Source of the DNA: Amyloporia xantha
Taxonomy: Eukaryota > Basidiomycota > Agaricomycetes > Polyporales > Adustoporiaceae
NCBI GenBank assembly: GCA_036971615.1
Contig: JAYKKR010000052.1
Location: 62,001-126,000, forward strand
DNA: 64,000 bases
Reading direction: 5' to 3'
Position 1 is the first letter of the stretch, and each line of letters opens with the position of its first letter. A model generated the notes under the pieces. It did no database searches and was not told the DNA's origin. It saw nothing but the letters and a program-made list of their open reading frames with translations. Shown here one piece after another: positions 1 through 10,520 of the stretch. Made by a program: the position numbers and the translations under genes.

Positions 1-270
1 CAGGCTATGAGTCATAAGTGATGTCGTGAGCGGAGCCCGGCGGGGCCCGAGGTCGGCCGGCACCGTGTTTAAGTAAATGTCCGTAAAGGGAAGGCGGGAC
101 GGAGTCCGTGGGAACGGGACATGTGACCTGTAATGGTCAACGCGTCTAAGTCCATGAACAAGGAGCTTGCTGTGTGTACAGTAGAATGGCCGTTCGAATA
201 AGAGGGGAAAATAATGATGAGTAAAAGGAGAAAATCGTCCGTATATAGAAAGGAAGAAACACTTGATGTC
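1..270. other. Unassigned left edge
   Basis: This stretch is moderately GC-rich and I recognise no gene or repeat in it. It lies just outside a copy of the hairpin module that begins at about 271. Confidence 0.3.
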
Positions 271-679
271 AACTCGTGACAAGTAGAGCCAATACAAACA
301 TGCCCAAATGCGGAAATATGGCTGTATGTGAGATTTGAAAAATGCGAGTTAGGGATTCCAAATGAAGGAGAAAGACATTCCCTTATTTTAGGTGACTTTT
401 GCACCTTTTATGAGCCCAGAATGAGCCCAGCATGAGCCTCCAAAGAGCAGAAAAAGCGGTCACATGACCCCAAAGTGCGAAAATTCTAAGTGCGCATAGG
501 GCGATCCAGTGGATTGCCCTATGCGCCGTAGACGCCCACGGAAATTGCCGGAAATGGAAAAAAGCGCACTTTGCTGTGGCTTCAATTCTTAATTAAAATG
601 GCTGAAAATTGGTACAGACCTTGGACTATGGTGTATCCATCTCCCATTCAAAGATCTAAGGATTTGAGGCCATAATGAA
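271..679 (-). repeat. Hairpin module, copy 1 (partial)
   Basis: Inverted copy of a dispersed module also seen at about 38590-39230, 39290-39840 and 43560-44200. It contains the 12-bp palindrome GGTCACATGACC at 458-469 and a hairpin at 493-527 with two 16-nt arms (one mismatch) around a 3-nt loop. The copy is cut at 679 by a TIR-bounded element: other copies continue past the CATTATGGCC segment into a GAATAGCATATTC-like sequence that is missing here. I see no credible coding capacity; open frames across it reflect the repeat. Confidence 0.7.
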
Positions 680-1617
680 CTTGGTGGGAGCGGGCCAATA
701 AATGGCAGGACGATTCCTGAGGATTTTGAAGTGCTGTCTTCTATTATAGCCTGACAAGGTTTAGTAATGTAAGATTTTCATTACAATTGGATGACTTGCC
801 TCTGATTATTCTTCAGATATTGACTCTACAAACTTATAGAGACAATCTGATGGCTGTGAAAACTAATCCCAATAAGTGTAGCAATCTACTATATTAACTT
901 TGCAAGCACATGGCAACAGTCATAGAAACAGACTGCAAAGATATTACAAAAATTGAAACTGGATCTTGATACAGGTGTATGTCAGTGAATATTGACAATC
1001 TCAATACAAACATTACAACATTTCCTAATGAAGTAAGTGAGTTCTGTCTGATGGAGTGTAAAAGTGATTTTGACCCTAACCCATTAGAAACTCTTGTAGT
1101 ATCATTACAACATTTACTTACAAAGTGAACATTCTCTATCAAATGAGCCTACTATGTATTTTTCACATTTTGTAATGACATTACAAACTCACTCTAATGA
1201 GAGTATGAAGTCATCCTCATGATTACATCAGCTTGCTCTTGACCATACAAACCTGCTTTTGAGATCATACATATTCACTTTAACTGCAATGCAAACCTGC
1301 TCAGGCTATAACAATGCTATTTATCAACCAAATCTTACAACAGCCATATCTCAGTAAGTATTGAGAATTCCAATACAAACATTACAACTTTTCCTAATGA
1401 AGTAAGTAGGTTCTATCTGATGGAATATAAAAGTGATTTTCCACACTAACCACATACAAACCTTTCTAATGTCATTACAACATTTACTTATCAAGTCAAT
1501 CTTGCCTTTCAAATGGGACCATTATGTATTTCACCCATTTTGTAATGACATTACAAATTTGCTCTAATTAACATTTCAAAGCCATATCAGTCACCTTACT
1601 GGCCCGCTCCCACCAAG
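680..1617. mobile_element. Short AT-rich element with terminal inverted repeats
   Basis: The ends are inverted repeats of about 18-20 bp: CTTGGTGGGAGCGGGCCA at the left and its reverse complement ending at 1617. The interior (to about 1590) matches the ~0.9 kb AT-rich sequences at 25360-26247 (inverted), 36823-37740 and 42219-43110. The other copies run on into minisatellite arrays, whereas this one jumps directly to the second inverted repeat, so it looks like an internally deleted, non-autonomous (MITE-like) derivative. It interrupts hairpin module copy 1. No transposase is present and no clear target-site duplication is visible. Confidence 0.65.
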
Positions 1618-1750
1618 TTTGAACGGTTGAGGCTGTAAGTCGCACTCCTTCACGATTTCCTCATTCATTCTGATTGCATACACTCCATTGATGTCTTCAT
1701 TTTCATTTTCTGATCATGGTATGATCTTACTTACATTCAATGTTTAGTTG

Positions 1751-2130
1751 GCCACCAGGCGGCCAGCTGCCCTAAGACTGGCACACCTACATGGTAAGTG
1801 CTTCGCCTACACCTACCACCCCATGTTTACATTCCCCTACACCTACCACCCCATGTTTACATCCCAATATCTCATGTAGCTATAATCGTGGCCACCAGGC
1901 GGCCAGCTGCCCTAAGACGGGCACACCTACATGGTAAGTGCTTCGCCTACACCTACCACCCCATGTTTACATTCCCCTACACCTACCACCCCATGTTTAC
2001 ATCCCAATATCTCATGTAGCTATAATCGTGGACACCAGGCGGCCAGCTGCCCTAAGACGGGCACACCTACATGGTAAGTGCTTCGCCTACACCTACCATC
2101 CCATGTTTACATCCCAACATCTCATGTAGC
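1751..2130 (+). repeat. 140-bp tandem repeat with internal subrepeats
   Basis: About 2.7 copies of a ~140-bp unit begin with CACCAGGCGGCCAGCTGCCC at about 1754, 1892 and 2032. Each of the first two units contains two copies of a ~29-bp subrepeat (TACACCTACCACCCCATGTT). It lies about 250 bp beyond the stop codon of the Rep-helicase gene. Short open frames here are repeat translations, not genes. Confidence 0.8.
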
Positions 2131-2373
2131 TATAACTGTAAGTGAGTGAAAATTGTAAGATGCTGGGACTTACATTATTTCAATCAGGTTGCCTTGAGGG
2201 CCACATCTCCCACGATTGCAACCAAGAGGCCAAGGCGAAGACTTGCTACAGGTGTCTTCTTTGAAGTCCTGGGTCCTGCCTTTCATCAGTCCTTCCCTCC
2301 TCTTTTATTGATATATACAGCACATTACTAATCAAAAGGTATATTATATACTCTCATCACACAATATTCCAAA
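2131..2373 (-). other. 3' flank of the Rep-helicase gene
   Basis: No gene was recognised. On the minus strand an AATAAA-type polyadenylation signal occurs near 2303-2310, about 65-70 bp after the Rep-helicase stop codon, in a suitable place for 3'-end formation. The outer end of the element must lie here or further left but could not be located. Confidence 0.4.
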
Positions 2374-5300
2374 TCAGATCTTAATGTAAATAGCCACAGA
2401 GCTGTGTCGCCCTTGAATCTTTTGGAGAGTACCAGAATCCACAATCTTCATGTTTGACTCCAAGGTTGACTTGGTACCTGTACTTATGCCATCATTGAAC
2501 CATATCTGCCCATCTGGCATAACTGCACGTGCAGTAAAGTGGAATTGTCCAAAGTATATGATGCCACACAGCCTGTATTGACTTTCACCCTGTCCTATGT
2601 GGAATATGGAATCAAAGTCTATCTGGAGACCATTTGTGACAAACACCATAAAGTTGGGTGCTTCAGAGATGGTGTACTGCATCTTGAGCTTCTTTGGACA
2701 TCTGGGGCACTTGTGTTGAGTCTTGCGCATACACAGGGCATGTAGCCACTCTGATATTTTGCGGTTCTTGGAAGATCCTAGCTTAAATGCACACTCCTTC
2801 CATAATGGCTTTGTACAGTCCCAGAGCACAGGATTGTCTGTGTCACCCTCAAGCTCAGTGTGGCAGTGATTGCAGATCAGAGTCTTGGTCACATAATCCT
2901 CTGGAATGGCAAGCATGGTTGCACACAGCTTGTATATATCAGTGCCCTCCTTTCCTTCAACTGGAAATGCCTCTGAGTCAAGTTTGTGAAGCTCAGCTCG
3001 GAGTTCATCTCTGGCCTCTTCCATGGACAACATGTGTGTATCCACCTTCTGGAATGTCTGAGTGAATCTGGTGAGCATGGCATTTTGACTGGAGATATTT
3101 GCTATCCAATGGTCATGACTTTGTCTATACACAGTGTATAGAATGAAGAAAAGAGAGTCATATGCACAGCTATAGCTCCCACCATCCCACTTGAATCCAG
3201 GAGGACCACTCTTCTCCAGTATGTCAGATGCCTTGGACTTTTTTATCTGGCGCTCACTCTGCTCAGCCATGTCAATCTCTCTTTTGCGCTTGGTCCCTGT
3301 GTTCCTTTGCACCTTGTCATTGCTGACTGTCTCCAATACCTTGGTTCCCTTTGCAGGCACATACTTGGCCAACTGAAGCAGCTGCTTGACCTTGAATTCC
3401 TGGGCCTTTTTGCTGTTGTCTTTGTGCTTTTTGTCTGGTCTTCCCAGATCCTGCCATGCTGCATCCTCAGTTGGCTCTTCCAGTTCAAACACATCTGTCT
3501 TGGACCATTTGAGTGCAGAATGCACGGTCTTTGGCACATACAGTGTTCCCTTTGCCTTGCGATATGAATAAATCAGTGCGTTTCTAGTTGAACCCTCCAC
3601 CTTTTTGGGCAGATGACATTCATAGCGTAATCGGGTTATCTCATCCAGGATCTCCAGCTCACGGAACTCCTGCCGCAGAGAGCCTGATATTCCACCTGTC
3701 ATCTTGTTGGAGTCAAATCCTTGCACAATAATAGTGCCTTCATATGTGGATCCTCTGGAAAGACATGTGTATATAGACTGATGGTTTTTGCAGTTCTGCA
3801 GATCACACACATTGTCATGTCGTGTTCGCCCCTGGGATCCAAAGTCAGTCATGGCAAAGTTGGGAATAACAGCCACTTGGTCTCGCAGAATGGTCAGGGT
3901 CTTGTCGTTGGGCATCTTGCATGTGATCTTCAGGGGCTGGTGTGACATTGGAATGACATTCTCTGGAAGACCCTCCAGCTTGATTGGAGTGGGTGGACAT
4001 GTCAGTTTCACAAACAAGGTGTCCAAAGCCATCTTGTTATCATCAATGGGTCTGGCTGTCCACCCTGCAACCACACCCTCTGCACCATTTGTTACACAGC
4101 ACTCTGTTGCCTCGTTGGTCTTGATCATCACAGGCATTCCTTGGCACAGTGACAGCTTACCTGGATGGTTGTCTGTACACTCATGTGGCAGATCCCACAG
4201 CACTCGCTGGATATCTGGTTGGATGACATTGCTGGATCGTCTTGGATCAAGAGTGGTTGTCTTGCGCTTTTGCTTTTTCTTGCCCTCATTGTCAGATCTC
4301 CACTTGTCATCAGAGTAGAATGTGACCAATTTCTGGCCTGTTTCTCTAGCAAAGCGTGCACAGCCCAGCTCATTGATCTTGTCACGATATGCATTCCAAG
4401 CAGTAATCACAGAGACATTGCGAAACCTGGGCTGATTTAGTTTGGGTTTGCCCACACCACGTCCTGCAATACGCCCCTGTAGATGTTTGATGTCAGCTTG
4501 TGTACATGACTTGTATCGCATGTTCTCGAGAGCCTTTCTCATTTTTGCATCATTTGGAGTTTGCAGTCTTTGCCTCATGTTTTCACGCAGTATGACCACT
4601 GTGGTAACCTGATGCCAGAGAGCCTTGCCCACAGATGCCTCTTGCTCCCGGTGACTGTGAGTGGTGTGTACAATTGTGCCTACTTTGTGGGAGTACAGTG
4701 GATATGAAGCTCCAGCAGGTGGCAGTTGGGCAAAATCACCAGCAAAGATCATGTTTACTCCTCCAAAGGGATCACCTTCATTCCGTAGAGCAGCACACAT
4801 CTTGGCACATATCATGTACAGACTGTGACAGTCCACCATGGATATCTCATCTATGAATATGTAGTCTACATTCTGTAGCCGTGCTCGCACTTGCATGAGT
4901 GCAGTGATGGAATCAGCCCCAAATTTGCTAAATCCCAGCATGGAATGATAGGTAGATCCTGCAATCAGAGCTGCAGCTGCACCAGTGGGAGCCATGCACA
5001 TGAATCTGTAGCCCTCATTGCGCTCTCCAAAGAAATGGATCAAGGCTTTGATCACTTGAGACTTGCCAGTGCCAGCCATACCACCCAGATACATTTTGAG
5101 TTGTTCACCAGGAGGATCTGTGGCATGATTGGCCACTATGCGAAATGCACGCTCCTGCTCTTTGTTAAGACTGAATTTGGCCACAGTGCTGTTGATCAGA
5201 GTCTGGTCAGCCTCGCACTTGGCCTTGAAGTTTTTGTCTAGATAAGACTGGTCAATCACTTTGACTACATTCACATATTTGTCCTCTGTCATCCCTCCAT

Positions 5301-8300
5301 TAGTGCTTGCATTTGGATTCTTAGCAACTGCTTGCTCTTCACGTGCCCTGAGAATCTCTTGGCGCTTCTCAGTCAGCAGATTACGCCACTCTGATGCTTT
5401 CATATGGTCTCCCCTGATCATAGGCTCTTTCAAGGTAGCAACAGCATCTTTGTGCTCTGCAGGAAGACTGTCTAGCCAGCCAGAGGTATGCATAATGTTT
5501 TCAGCCTGCATCATATGTGCCAGACGTAGTTGAGCTCTGCTTCCCAGTTGTTCCCACTCACTGGCTTCCCCTATCAAGTCTTCATCAGGACTCAGGCCAT
5601 CTAATCCTTGATTTGCATAATGCTGGTCATCTAGCTCATCAAGTGTCTTCATGTCTGCTGCAAAGGATGGAGCATTGCCATCCAAGCCTGCTCTGCGTGC
5701 CTTGGAAAAGTCATCTCTGGCATCATTGCACTCATAGCGAAGATGGAAAAACTTCATGACATCTCTCTGTCTGTCAGTAAAACTGTGGTTCTCAAATGCA
5801 TCATGCCACAGAGTATCTTTGTCCTGCTTCAAGTCTGCTCCAGAACGCCATGGTTTGAAGAGAGTGAGCATGGTCAGACAGTATTCTTCTCTGTTTCCAG
5901 CATCTTTGCGTGGTAGAGCTCCACCAATAAAGTTAGGAACAAGACTCTCCTCTTCTGCGACCAGTCTGGCTTGTCGAGATCCATAGCGTGGATGGTTTTT
6001 CAGGAATCGTTCGGGCTGCAATTCATTCATCTCAGCCTGGGCCTTTTGCTCACTGACTAGTGTTTTTGCATTTGCAGTGGTCAGAAGCAGCTCATCCTCA
6101 GATTCTTCTTCCTCTTCTTTTATAGGAGTCAGCTCGGGTAGGCCATCTGGTATCTCATCAACTGTGCTATCATCAACTTTATTTAGTCTTGTGTTCTCAA
6201 ACTCATCCTCCGCAGAGATGCCTAATCCCTCATCTATATGATAGTCATTCTCAAAATCTGAATCTCCACTCTCAGCATCAAGGGAATTTTCCACTGTGTC
6301 AAATGATTTAGAGTTCAAGTTGTTTTCTTGGGTCTTTCGATTAATGGGCTCCACTCTGGCTCGCCTTATCCAATCATACAGGCAAATATGCTCATACTTG
6401 GTTGGTCTGTAGACATAGTCATCAGTGGAGGAAAGAGCCACAAATTTGCCCTGGATATTGCCCAACATCACCTTATCAGGGCCTTCTGGATCAGTAAATA
6501 TCACTTTTGGTGCTTCTGACAAGTCATCTTCCCATGCATGTCGAACTGCACTGACATATGTTCTCCAGAAGCAAATTCTAAACTTGTGACTGGTGTAGTG
6601 ATCATTGTGGTTCAGCAGATACATGGCAGCCATGGGTCCACCAATCTCTGAGCTTGCTGTAAGTGTGTTGACAATTTTGGTAAGTATGGATCTTGCCTTT
6701 TGTTTACGATCAGAGCTGTCACTCAGCAGCATTTCAGAGTTTTTGTCAAACACTCTTCGAATGGCATCAAACATGGTGTGCGTCTTCAGGGGAGTTTTTG
6801 TAATATAGTCTGTGACATAGGAGATAACTGACTTGATGGCTGTTCCAGAGAGCAGGCTGGTTACATCAGAGTTGCATCGGAGAAGATAGCTGAGTACTGG
6901 AGTATATGTGTTTAGCCAAGCCTCACCTTTCTTCATATTGAGAGCTCCAGTCTCAGGATCCACAGTGGTGTGGGGAAATGTCTGACGAGGAAAGCGTGCC
7001 TTGCATGTTCCAGTCTTGACAAACCCACATCCCTCGTTATGACCATGTATGTTGGATCTAAACACAATATTGTTGACCTCATCTGTATACTCTTTTATCC
7101 ATGTGTCATGTTGCATACAAGACTCACAGTCTACCATATGATCACTGCCATGTTTGGTACAAGGTGGGGCTGCTGGACGAGACATAATCATGGTGGGATT
7201 AACATATGAGGGGTCTTCTTCTTCCTTCTTCTTTACTTTTTCACTCACATCAACCATTGTACCATTCAAAAACTCACCCACATGCACACTCTCCAAGTAC
7301 TCCACCATTCGCTGCTGGAAGTCTGAATTGGGATCCATGATACGATCTCGAATCTCCTGGGGTGTAAGTGAGTTTTTGATCCAGATAAGCATGTGTAAGT
7401 GAAGAGTGAGACGTCCTTGTTGCTCTACTGTGCCGTAGTAGGCTGCAGTATCACCATAGACCCCTCTGTGATCAACTCCAACACCTAAGACATGTTTAAG
7501 AAACAATTCAACCATGACTTTGAAGAAGCGTGCACCTGAAACTGGATTGTTGGCAATCAGTCTTTTACGTAGATCAGGGTGAAGAATGTGTGGGTGGAAC
7601 ATCTCTTGGGTGTCTGCAAAGTACAATGCAAGAGGATGGGATACATCAGAAGGAGCAAATGTTATAAACCATGATGGAGCACCCAGAGATGCCGTCAGAG
7701 CCCATATTTCATTACGCATTCGTTTCCGGTTTGTGGAGGAGCCTTGAACTTTGTGAGCAACATGGTCTAGATCATTGATAATTGTAAAACATGCCTTCTC
7801 TTCTTCACTCTCAGGCTTCACAGGTCCTTGGCTCAATCGCTTGATCAGATCTTCTAGTGTGGTCATGGGGACATTTAGTATGCGGTTAGTAATGTCAGCA
7901 AAGTTCTTACGGTTGGTAAGTAAATACCCACCTGTTGTGGAGTTCTTTATCTGCTCATGATTAAATGCAACCAGTGGAAAGTAGCGGTCAAGTTGAAATC
8001 GTTTGTCATGATACATAAGTAGCTGCTGCTTACGCTTTGTCTCAGAGACGGTAGTCACACCTTTGATATTGTTCAATCCACCAAAGCCATAAGGAAAAAG
8101 CCACGGAAACATCTGTGGATAGAGCTGTGGGTTATGATAAAGACTCTCTGGGTTCTTTGCCTGCCCTATGCCCAGCACTTTTCCAGTCTTGAATTGATGG
8201 ATTGCCTTGGCAATGACTGCTCTGGGATTCTCTGCCATCATATGCATCAACTGATCACCAGTTAGACCTTGCACTGCAAAAGGTACAGGCCCCTCCATTG

Positions 8301-10314
8301 TTCCCTTGCCTTCACCAGGTCCATTGACTGCAGTTGCTTCAGGATCTTGATCCCAGTATGCCTGATGATAGTCAATAATCACTGGAGGCACATCCTCTGG
8401 ATACTCATTGAGATTTTTGTATGAGATGGACAGATCTGCATAGTCCTCATGATTCAGTTTGAGCCATTCCAATGCCTTTGCAACCTTGTCACGTCTCACC
8501 AGAAAGGGAGTCCGCTTGTGGTCCTTCTCTGTTGGTCTGTTAGGCCCAATGTATAAGAATGCAAATACTTCATCAAGCTGTGCTCTGCTTGGTGGAAGTT
8601 CAGCATAAACCTCAGGCATTGGAACTGAGTGACAGATGACATTAGCCTGCATACGGAAACTGCCACTGACTTTGACCTCTGCTATACAGTGGTTGTGTTT
8701 GACACGAGCGACAAGCATTTTTTCAACCCAAGTAAGATCACAGAGTTGAGATGGAACCTCTCCAATCCAAAGACCATTGGCAAGGGCATTCACTGGTATC
8801 TTTTTCTTTTGCAAACAGTCAAGGCAATCAGCACATATCTGATTACAATTGGGTAATATAATGGGACCCTCACACTGTTCAATAGGATCATCAGCAGAAA
8901 ATCGCTCCTTGCGAGTGGTTGGCTGGTTGTCGGACTTCAATAGAGACAAGTCAATATTGCATTCATCCAATAAAGCAAGCTGTGTTACTGGAGTCAAAAG
9001 AGCGCACACAGCACATGGCAGTTCAATGAACCTATTCTTATTCATGTCTGAGTGAAATCCATTGACCACATCAGTGATAAGTTGAGCAGATGGTGCCTCT
9101 GGGGGAAAGATATTAAATGAAGTGTCTGTACCATCTTCTTCAGTTTGCTTCTTAACACATATGTGATCATTCTTGATAGTAGGCTGTTGTTTTGGCTTGA
9201 CAGAGTGTTCTTGTTGTCTCAACTTGTCCCGATATAATTGACATTTCTGTGCATTGGTCAAGGGATCTGTTTTCAGTGTAAATAGTGATACAAATGAAGG
9301 ACAAGACACACATTTGTGTTCACCCAATGTACGTGCCATTTCATCCACCTTCATGCGTTTGTAGTGAACTGATATGCTATGCAGACCAAGTACCTTTTTC
9401 AAAGAAGCACCGGATAGACGGCTTGCCAGTGTTTTCAATGGCACATCTGCCAATATAATATCATCGTCTTCATGGTATCTATCTTTATCAAGGAGAACAT
9501 AATCTGCAAATTGGTATTTACCATCAGAATTTACAGATGGTGTACCAAAACATACAAATTGTTGCAGATCTTGGAAGGACCAATACCGGCTTTTCTTGGC
9601 AGCCAACCCTCCACCCACTAAGGATGTATCTAAATGTGAAAACTTGACTTGATAGCATTTACATTGAGAATGTTTGCCAACATTACCAGAAATTAACCCA
9701 GCTGACATGCTCTTATATATCAGAATGCTTGCTGAATACACTCTGAAGTCATGTCTCCTGATGTGATTGCGCATACAGTAGAGGGATACACTTTTTACCT
9801 GGGCTTTGATATCAAAAATGGGCATAAACAGAATCAAATGAAGCTTATACACCAGTTTGAGTGAGCATGAATCTGGACATGGTTTGATGACATAGCATTT
9901 GTTATTTGTATTGTGTGACTCCATATAATATATGAGAACGCGGGTGAACGCTCTGTCGCCAAGCGACACGGATTTGTATATGAAAGTGCCCGCCAACACT
10001 TTGTCGTCAAACGACACGGTATTTATTTCAAGAGTGCCCGCCAACACTCCATTTGTATGTGATGCTGTGATATCTAGATCACATAAAGAGACAGCATGGT
10101 TATCGGCTGATAATGAGTGGGTACGCACTGCATTTTTCTCGTAGTAATACCCAGATATTGCGACAGACTCCATAAGGAGCATAGGCAATAATTCCAGAAG
10201 AAAGCATAGCCACAGCAGGGCCACCAAGGTGTGAGTTTTTGACGATTGCAATAACATGATGTATGGTAGAAGCAATGGTCGAGTGAGAGATGTGGAACAG
10301 AAAGCATTTGCCAC
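2374..10314 (-). CDS. Helitron Rep/Pif1-helicase polyprotein with C-terminal USP-like cysteine protease domain
   Basis: Intact 2646-aa frame without introns. Domain order: Cys-containing N-terminal region with a SAP-like segment (about 290-350); DUF6570-like region (about 430-650); Helitron_like_N region; Rep nuclease HUH-type motif LTLHLHMLIW near residue 971 (HLH); a paired-tyrosine segment SYVTDYITK near 1166; acidic linker; Pif1-type helicase with Walker A GGMAGTGKS near 1743 and Walker B IFIDEIS near 1820; a late helicase motif with a URT/SRG-like end; then a protease-like domain with Cys box SYSCAYDSLF near 2382, zinc-binding CxxC pairs, and His box QFHFTAR near 2591. Expected role: rolling-circle transposition (nicking, strand transfer, unwinding). 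The first ~130 residues contain a hydrophobic stretch and a repeat and may be untranslated; the start is uncertain. Confidence 0.9.
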   Translation of the reverse strand: MANAFCSTSLTRPLLLPYIMLLQSSKTHTLVALLWLCFLLELLPMLLMESVAISGYYYEKNAVRTHSLSADNHAVSLCDLDITASHTNGVLAGTLEINTVSFDDKVLAGTFIYKSVSLGDRAFTRVLIYYMESHNTNNKCYVIKPCPDSCSLKLVYKLHLILFMPIFDIKAQVKSVSLYCMRNHIRRHDFRVYSASILIYKSMSAGLISGNVGKHSQCKCYQVKFSHLDTSLVGGGLAAKKSRYWSFQDLQQFVCFGTPSVNSDGKYQFADYVLLDKDRYHEDDDIILADVPLKTLASRLSGASLKKVLGLHSISVHYKRMKVDEMARTLGEHKCVSCPSFVSLFTLKTDPLTNAQKCQLYRDKLRQQEHSVKPKQQPTIKNDHICVKKQTEEDGTDTSFNIFPPEAPSAQLITDVVNGFHSDMNKNRFIELPCAVCALLTPVTQLALLDECNIDLSLLKSDNQPTTRKERFSADDPIEQCEGPIILPNCNQICADCLDCLQKKKIPVNALANGLWIGEVPSQLCDLTWVEKMLVARVKHNHCIAEVKVSGSFRMQANVICHSVPMPEVYAELPPSRAQLDEVFAFLYIGPNRPTEKDHKRTPFLVRRDKVAKALEWLKLNHEDYADLSISYKNLNEYPEDVPPVIIDYHQAYWDQDPEATAVNGPGEGKGTMEGPVPFAVQGLTGDQLMHMMAENPRAVIAKAIHQFKTGKVLGIGQAKNPESLYHNPQLYPQMFPWLFPYGFGGLNNIKGVTTVSETKRKQQLLMYHDKRFQLDRYFPLVAFNHEQIKNSTTGGYLLTNRKNFADITNRILNVPMTTLEDLIKRLSQGPVKPESEEEKACFTIINDLDHVAHKVQGSSTNRKRMRNEIWALTASLGAPSWFITFAPSDVSHPLALYFADTQEMFHPHILHPDLRKRLIANNPVSGARFFKVMVELFLKHVLGVGVDHRGVYGDTAAYYGTVEQQGRLTLHLHMLIWIKNSLTPQEIRDRIMDPNSDFQQRMVEYLESVHVGEFLNGTMVDVSEKVKKKEEEDPSYVNPTMIMSRPAAPPCTKHGSDHMVDCESCMQHDTWIKEYTDEVNNIVFRSNIHGHNEGCGFVKTGTCKARFPRQTFPHTTVDPETGALNMKKGEAWLNTYTPVLSYLLRCNSDVTSLLSGTAIKSVISYVTDYITKTPLKTHTMFDAIRRVFDKNSEMLLSDSSDRKQKARSILTKIVNTLTASSEIGGPMAAMYLLNHNDHYTSHKFRICFWRTYVSAVRHAWEDDLSEAPKVIFTDPEGPDKVMLGNIQGKFVALSSTDDYVYRPTKYEHICLYDWIRRARVEPINRKTQENNLNSKSFDTVENSLDAESGDSDFENDYHIDEGLGISAEDEFENTRLNKVDDSTVDEIPDGLPELTPIKEEEEESEDELLLTTANAKTLVSEQKAQAEMNELQPERFLKNHPRYGSRQARLVAEEESLVPNFIGGALPRKDAGNREEYCLTMLTLFKPWRSGADLKQDKDTLWHDAFENHSFTDRQRDVMKFFHLRYECNDARDDFSKARRAGLDGNAPSFAADMKTLDELDDQHYANQGLDGLSPDEDLIGEASEWEQLGSRAQLRLAHMMQAENIMHTSGWLDSLPAEHKDAVATLKEPMIRGDHMKASEWRNLLTEKRQEILRAREEQAVAKNPNASTNGGMTEDKYVNVVKVIDQSYLDKNFKAKCEADQTLINSTVAKFSLNKEQERAFRIVANHATDPPGEQLKMYLGGMAGTGKSQVIKALIHFFGERNEGYRFMCMAPTGAAAALIAGSTYHSMLGFSKFGADSITALMQVRARLQNVDYIFIDEISMVDCHSLYMICAKMCAALRNEGDPFGGVNMIFAGDFAQLPPAGASYPLYSHKVGTIVHTTHSHREQEASVGKALWHQVTTVVILRENMRQRLQTPNDAKMRKALENMRYKSCTQADIKHLQGRIAGRGVGKPKLNQPRFRNVSVITAWNAYRDKINELGCARFARETGQKLVTFYSDDKWRSDNEGKKKQKRKTTTLDPRRSSNVIQPDIQRVLWDLPHECTDNHPGKLSLCQGMPVMIKTNEATECCVTNGAEGVVAGWTARPIDDNKMALDTLFVKLTCPPTPIKLEGLPENVIPMSHQPLKITCKMPNDKTLTILRDQVAVIPNFAMTDFGSQGRTRHDNVCDLQNCKNHQSIYTCLSRGSTYEGTIIVQGFDSNKMTGGISGSLRQEFRELEILDEITRLRYECHLPKKVEGSTRNALIYSYRKAKGTLYVPKTVHSALKWSKTDVFELEEPTEDAAWQDLGRPDKKHKDNSKKAQEFKVKQLLQLAKYVPAKGTKVLETVSNDKVQRNTGTKRKREIDMAEQSERQIKKSKASDILEKSGPPGFKWDGGSYSCAYDSLFFILYTVYRQSHDHWIANISSQNAMLTRFTQTFQKVDTHMLSMEEARDELRAELHKLDSEAFPVEGKEGTDIYKLCATMLAIPEDYVTKTLICNHCHTELEGDTDNPVLWDCTKPLWKECAFKLGSSKNRKISEWLHALCMRKTQHKCPRCPKKLKMQYTISEAPNFMVFVTNGLQIDFDSIFHIGQGESQYRLCGIIYFGQFHFTARAVMPDGQIWFNDGISTGTKSTLESNMKIVDSGTLQKIQGRHSSVAIYIKI

Positions 10315-10520
10315 GTCATCACCATTCCCAAAGTCACATGATCAGATCACAGTCATGTGACAAGGTTCAGATCACATGACATGACCCATAACCGCCCTCA
10401 AAATCAAATCAAAGACTCTTTCTATTATTCTGGTGCAAGTTGAATATACGCAATTGAATTGAACATGTCATTGAATAAGCAGAAGTACGCAAGATACATG
10501 AGAGACACAGCTGACATCAA
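10315..10520 (-). promoter_or_regulatory. Rep-helicase upstream region with CACATG/CATGTG palindromes
   Basis: The 206-bp space between the stop of the upstream gene and the Rep-helicase ATG contains three copies of a half-palindromic motif: GTCACATGA (10333), GTCATGTGAC (10352) and TCACATGAC (10372). The same motif, as GGTCACATGACC or its reverse, sits beside the hairpins in the dispersed modules. It resembles an E-box type (CANNTG) site. Function is inferred from clustering only. Confidence 0.45.

Noticed and set aside
894..1142. Small ORF starting MIENVHFVSK, repeated at 25785 and 37043
   Set aside because: It lies in a multicopy AT-rich noncoding repeat, and the similarity is at DNA level.
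3788..4318. Antisense ORFs across the Rep-helicase gene (for example 176 codons)
   Set aside because: Complementary-strand shadows of a conserved coding sequence.
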